NCBI GenBank assembly: GCA_902825865.1
Contig: CADECX010000005.1
Span: forward strand, 61,306 to 125,305
DNA length: 64,000 nt
DNA from: an uncultured Alphaproteobacteria bacterium
GTDB lineage: Bacteria; Pseudomonadota; Alphaproteobacteria; Micropepsales; Micropepsaceae
Reading direction: 5' to 3'
Positions 61,955 to 64,000 of the stretch are shown here, piece after piece. The notes beneath the pieces were generated by a model. The model did not search any database and had not been told where the DNA came from. It worked only from the letters and a program-made list of their open reading frames with translations. The position numbers and the translations under genes were made by a program. The stretch's first letter is position 1. Every line of letters starts with the position of its first letter.

Positions 61955-62242
61955 TTACAGACCCGTCGTGATGTCGATCTGGTGGCCCTCTTCCAGGGTC
62001 ACGATCGCTTTCTTGATGTCAGAACGCGTATAGGCCTTGCCGCGGGCCGCCTTGCGCTTGCCCTTGACGATCACGGTGTTCACCGCCTTGACCTTGACCT
62101 TGAACAGGTCCGACACCGCCTTGGCGATGGCCGGCTTGGTGGCGTCCAGGGTGACGCGGAACACGACCTGGTTGGCCTCGGTCATGCGGGTGGCTTTTTC
62201 GGTGATCACCGGCGACAGGATCACGTCGTAGTTGATGCTCAT
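61955..62242 (-). CDS. rplW: 50S ribosomal protein L23
   Basis: A 95-residue L23: [26 protein letters not shown], then [24 protein letters not shown]. It is the docking site for trigger factor and SRP at the tunnel exit. The ATG overlaps the rplD stop (ATGA). Confidence 0.97.
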   Translation of the reverse strand: MSINYDVILSPVITEKATRMTEANQVVFRVTLDATKPAIAKAVSDLFKVKVKAVNTVIVKGKRKAARGKAYTRSDIKKAIVTLEEGHQIDITTGL

Positions 62243-62856
62243 GCCAGGCGCGCCTCGATCGCTTTCACAGCGGCAGTGGTCAGGACCAGCTTGTCGCTTT
62301 TCATGATGTCGTAGACGTTGATGCCGGCCACGGGCAGCAGGGCCACATCGGCCAGGTTGCGGGCCGAAAGCTGGAAGTTCTTGTCGAACTCGCCGTCCAC
62401 CACCAAGGCGCGACCCAGCTTCAGCTTGCCGAACTGCTTGGCCAGCGCGCCGGTCTTGATGTCCTTGGACTTGGCTTCGTCGAGAATGACGATCGAGCCC
62501 GCCTTGGCCTTGGACGACAGAGCGTGCTTGAGGCCCAGCGCCTTGACCTTCTTGGGCAGGTCAAACTCGTGGCTGTGATTGACCGGACCCATGGCCTTGG
62601 CGCCACCGACGAACAGCGGAGCCGAACGGGCGCCGTGACGGGCCTGACCGGTACCCTTTTGCTTGTACATCTTCTTCTTGGTGCGGTTGATCTCGCCGCG
62701 GGTCAGCACCTTGTGCTGGCCGCTGCGGCGCTTGGCGAGCTGCCACACCACCACGCGCTGGATCAGATCCTGGCGCGGTTCCAGGCCGAAGATGGCGTCG
62801 TTGAGTTCGACGTCGCCGGCGGCCTTGTTGTCGAGATTGAGGACCTTGGTTTTCAT
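62239..62856 (-). CDS. rplD: 50S ribosomal protein L4
   Basis: A 205-residue L4: the extended loop region [39 protein letters not shown] and the globular part with [24 protein letters not shown]. In E. coli L4 also represses the S10 operon; the leader required for that would be upstream of rpsJ. Only 3 bp from rplC. Confidence 0.97.
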   Translation of the reverse strand: MKTKVLNLDNKAAGDVELNDAIFGLEPRQDLIQRVVVWQLAKRRSGQHKVLTRGEINRTKKKMYKQKGTGQARHGARSAPLFVGGAKAMGPVNHSHEFDLPKKVKALGLKHALSSKAKAGSIVILDEAKSKDIKTGALAKQFGKLKLGRALVVDGEFDKNFQLSARNLADVALLPVAGINVYDIMKSDKLVLTTAAVKAIEARLA

Positions 62857-62859
62857 GAC

Positions 62860-63588
62860 TTAGCCTTCAGCCTTCTGTTCGGCAGGCGCTTCAGCGGCGG
62901 CCGGAGCGACGCCAGCGCGCTTCTTCACGGAAGCCGGTGTCGGCACGCCCTTGTGCGGACGCTTGACGGCGTCGCGCACCATCACCCAGCCGCCCTTGGA
63001 ACCGGGCACCGCGCCGCGGATCATGATCAGGCCGCGCTCGACATCCACCTTGGCCACTTCCAGATTCTGAGTGGTGATGTTGTCGGTGCCGTAATGGCCG
63101 TGCATCTTCTTGTTCTTGAAGGTCTTGCCGGGGTCCTGACGACCACCCGTGCCGCCGAGGCTGCGGTGCGAGATCGAGACGCCGTGGCTGGCTTCCAAGC
63201 CGCGGAAGTTCCAGCGCTTCATCGCGCCGGTGAAGCCGCGGCCGATGGTGACGCCGGTGACGTCGACCTTCTGGCCGGCCACGAAATGATCGGCCTGCAA
63301 AGTGTCGCCCACTTCCAGCATGCTGTTCGCATCGACGCGGAATTCCGCGAGCTTCTTGCGAGGCTCGATTTCCGCCTTGGCGAACTGGCCGCGCTCGGCC
63401 TTGTTGGCATTCTTCGGCTTGGCGAAGCCCGAGCCGAGCTGAACGGCGGTATAGCCGTCCTTCTCCGCGGTGCGGACAGCCGTGACGGCGCAGCCGTCCA
63501 GCTTCAAGACCGTGACCGGGACATGGGTTCCGTCTGCCAAAAACAGACGGGTCATGCCCACCTTCTGCGTGATGACGCCTGTGCGCAC
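62860..63588 (-). CDS. rplC: 50S ribosomal protein L3
   Basis: A 242-residue L3 with the long central loop ([33 protein letters not shown]) reaching the peptidyl transferase centre. It starts at GTG 63588, since AAGGAG lies 7 nt before it and [15 protein letters not shown] is the usual beginning; an upstream ATG would overlap rpsJ. A 25-residue Ala/Glu-rich C-terminal tail exceeds the common form. Confidence 0.96.
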   Translation of the reverse strand: MRTGVITQKVGMTRLFLADGTHVPVTVLKLDGCAVTAVRTAEKDGYTAVQLGSGFAKPKNANKAERGQFAKAEIEPRKKLAEFRVDANSMLEVGDTLQADHFVAGQKVDVTGVTIGRGFTGAMKRWNFRGLEASHGVSISHRSLGGTGGRQDPGKTFKNKKMHGHYGTDNITTQNLEVAKVDVERGLIMIRGAVPGSKGGWVMVRDAVKRPHKGVPTPASVKKRAGVAPAAAEAPAEQKAEG

Positions 63589-63598
63589 CTGACGCTCC

Positions 63599-63907
63599 TT
63601 ACAACTTGATTTCGACGTCCACACCGGCAGCCAGGTCGAGCTTCATCAAAGCATCGACGGTCTGCGGGGTGGGCTCGATGATGTCGAGAAGACGCTTATG
63701 CGTCCGGATTTCGAATTGTTCGCGGCTTTTCTTGTCGACATGGGCCGAGCGGTTGACGGTGAAGCGCTCGATGCCGGTGGGAAGCGGAATCGGGCCCCTC
63801 ACCTGCGCGCCGGTGCGCTTGGCCGTGTTGACGATCTCCCGCGTCGAATTGTCGAGAATTCGGTGATCGAAGGCTTTGAGCCGGATGCGGATATTTTGAC
63901 TTTGCAT
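63599..63907 (-). CDS. rpsJ: 30S ribosomal protein S10 / NusE
   Basis: A 102-residue S10: [41 protein letters not shown] and [24 protein letters not shown]. Also acts in antitermination with NusB and NusG. The ATG at 63907 was chosen from the family N-terminus ([10 protein letters not shown]). It follows tuf by 28 bp. Confidence 0.98.
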   Translation of the reverse strand: MQSQNIRIRLKAFDHRILDNSTREIVNTAKRTGAQVRGPIPLPTGIERFTVNRSAHVDKKSREQFEIRTHKRLLDIIEPTPQTVDALMKLDLAAGVDVEIKL

Positions 63908-63935
63908 GGATTTAGTCCTTCGATACCCGGCCGAA

Positions 63936-64000
63936 TTACTTGATGATCTTCGCAACAACACCCGCGCCGACGGTGCGGCCGCCTTCGCGGATGGCGAAGC
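63936..64000 (-). CDS. tuf: Elongation factor Tu, C-terminal fragment
   Basis: Only the last 21 codons are in the window. The frame ends [20 protein letters not shown], the invariant EF-Tu C-terminus. The position before rpsJ matches the tuf copy of the str operon in alphaproteobacteria. Confidence 0.95.
   Translation of the reverse strand, partial: FAIREGGRTVGAGVVAKIIK

Overview
The window is GC-rich, densely coded chromosomal DNA from an alphaproteobacterium. The evidence is an ATP12-type F1-ATPase assembly chaperone, a DUF1489 protein, a phasin beside clpS-clpA, a two-cysteine-pair APS reductase, and an S10-spc-alpha ribosomal cluster with adk directly after secY and degP beyond rplQ. Gene content and the small intergenic palindromes suggest a Rhizomicrobium/Micropepsales- or Caulobacterales-like heterotroph. 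That placement is inference; no 16S rRNA is present.

Layout. 1-2.7 kb: the end of dinB, then a tightly overlapping run of RidA-like, COG3146 acyltransferase, HIT and ABM-type genes. 2.7-10 kb: clpS-clpA-DUF6152-DUF6644, a phasin, a SPOR-tailed D-Ala-D-Ala carboxypeptidase, panC and DUF1489. 10-17.7 kb: a BLUF photoreceptor, a DUF1080 protein, and a glycosylation-like block (GT2 fused to SEC-C, two TPR-GT41 transferases, a secreted protein with a duplicated WLDCYY motif, a 2OG-Fe(II) oxygenase). 17.8-24 kb: a secreted CHRD protein with a PQQ-type dehydrogenase, then a large TonB-dependent receptor. 24.5-26.4 kb: a HTH-TPR regulator and a small secreted protein.

26.6-30.5 kb holds a compact periplasmic amine dehydrogenase operon (mauB-E-D-A order plus two monoheme cytochromes c), with both tryptophylquinone tryptophans conserved but no MauG-type diheme enzyme. 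31.3-34 kb: a DUF4432 epimerase-like protein and a Tat-exported mannonate-dehydratase-like protein preceded by a perfect operator-like palindrome. 34-37.1 kb is patchy accessory DNA (a hypothetical gene, a CxxCH protein with a beta-propeller, a lower-GC methyltransferase-like gene, short repeats) ending at the 3' end of a tRNA-Leu(GAG).

37.3-49.5 kb is mostly housekeeping: LysE exporter, siroheme/APS reductase pair, a lone FliN, LipB, acylphosphatase, a FUSC transporter, an overlapping rarA-crcB-rluA-type-atp12-DUF559 operon, an outer-membrane barrel and a DegP protease. 49.6-64 kb is the S10-spc-alpha ribosomal supercluster on the minus strand, from the end of tuf to rplQ, closed by a clear intrinsic terminator.

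The stretches most worth a second look are the paired GT41/2OG-oxygenase block, the MauG-less amine dehydrogenase operon, the in-frame structured repeat inside the COG3146 gene, and the 34-37 kb segment abutting the tRNA-Leu. No CRISPR array, transposase, integrase or recognisable defence locus was found.
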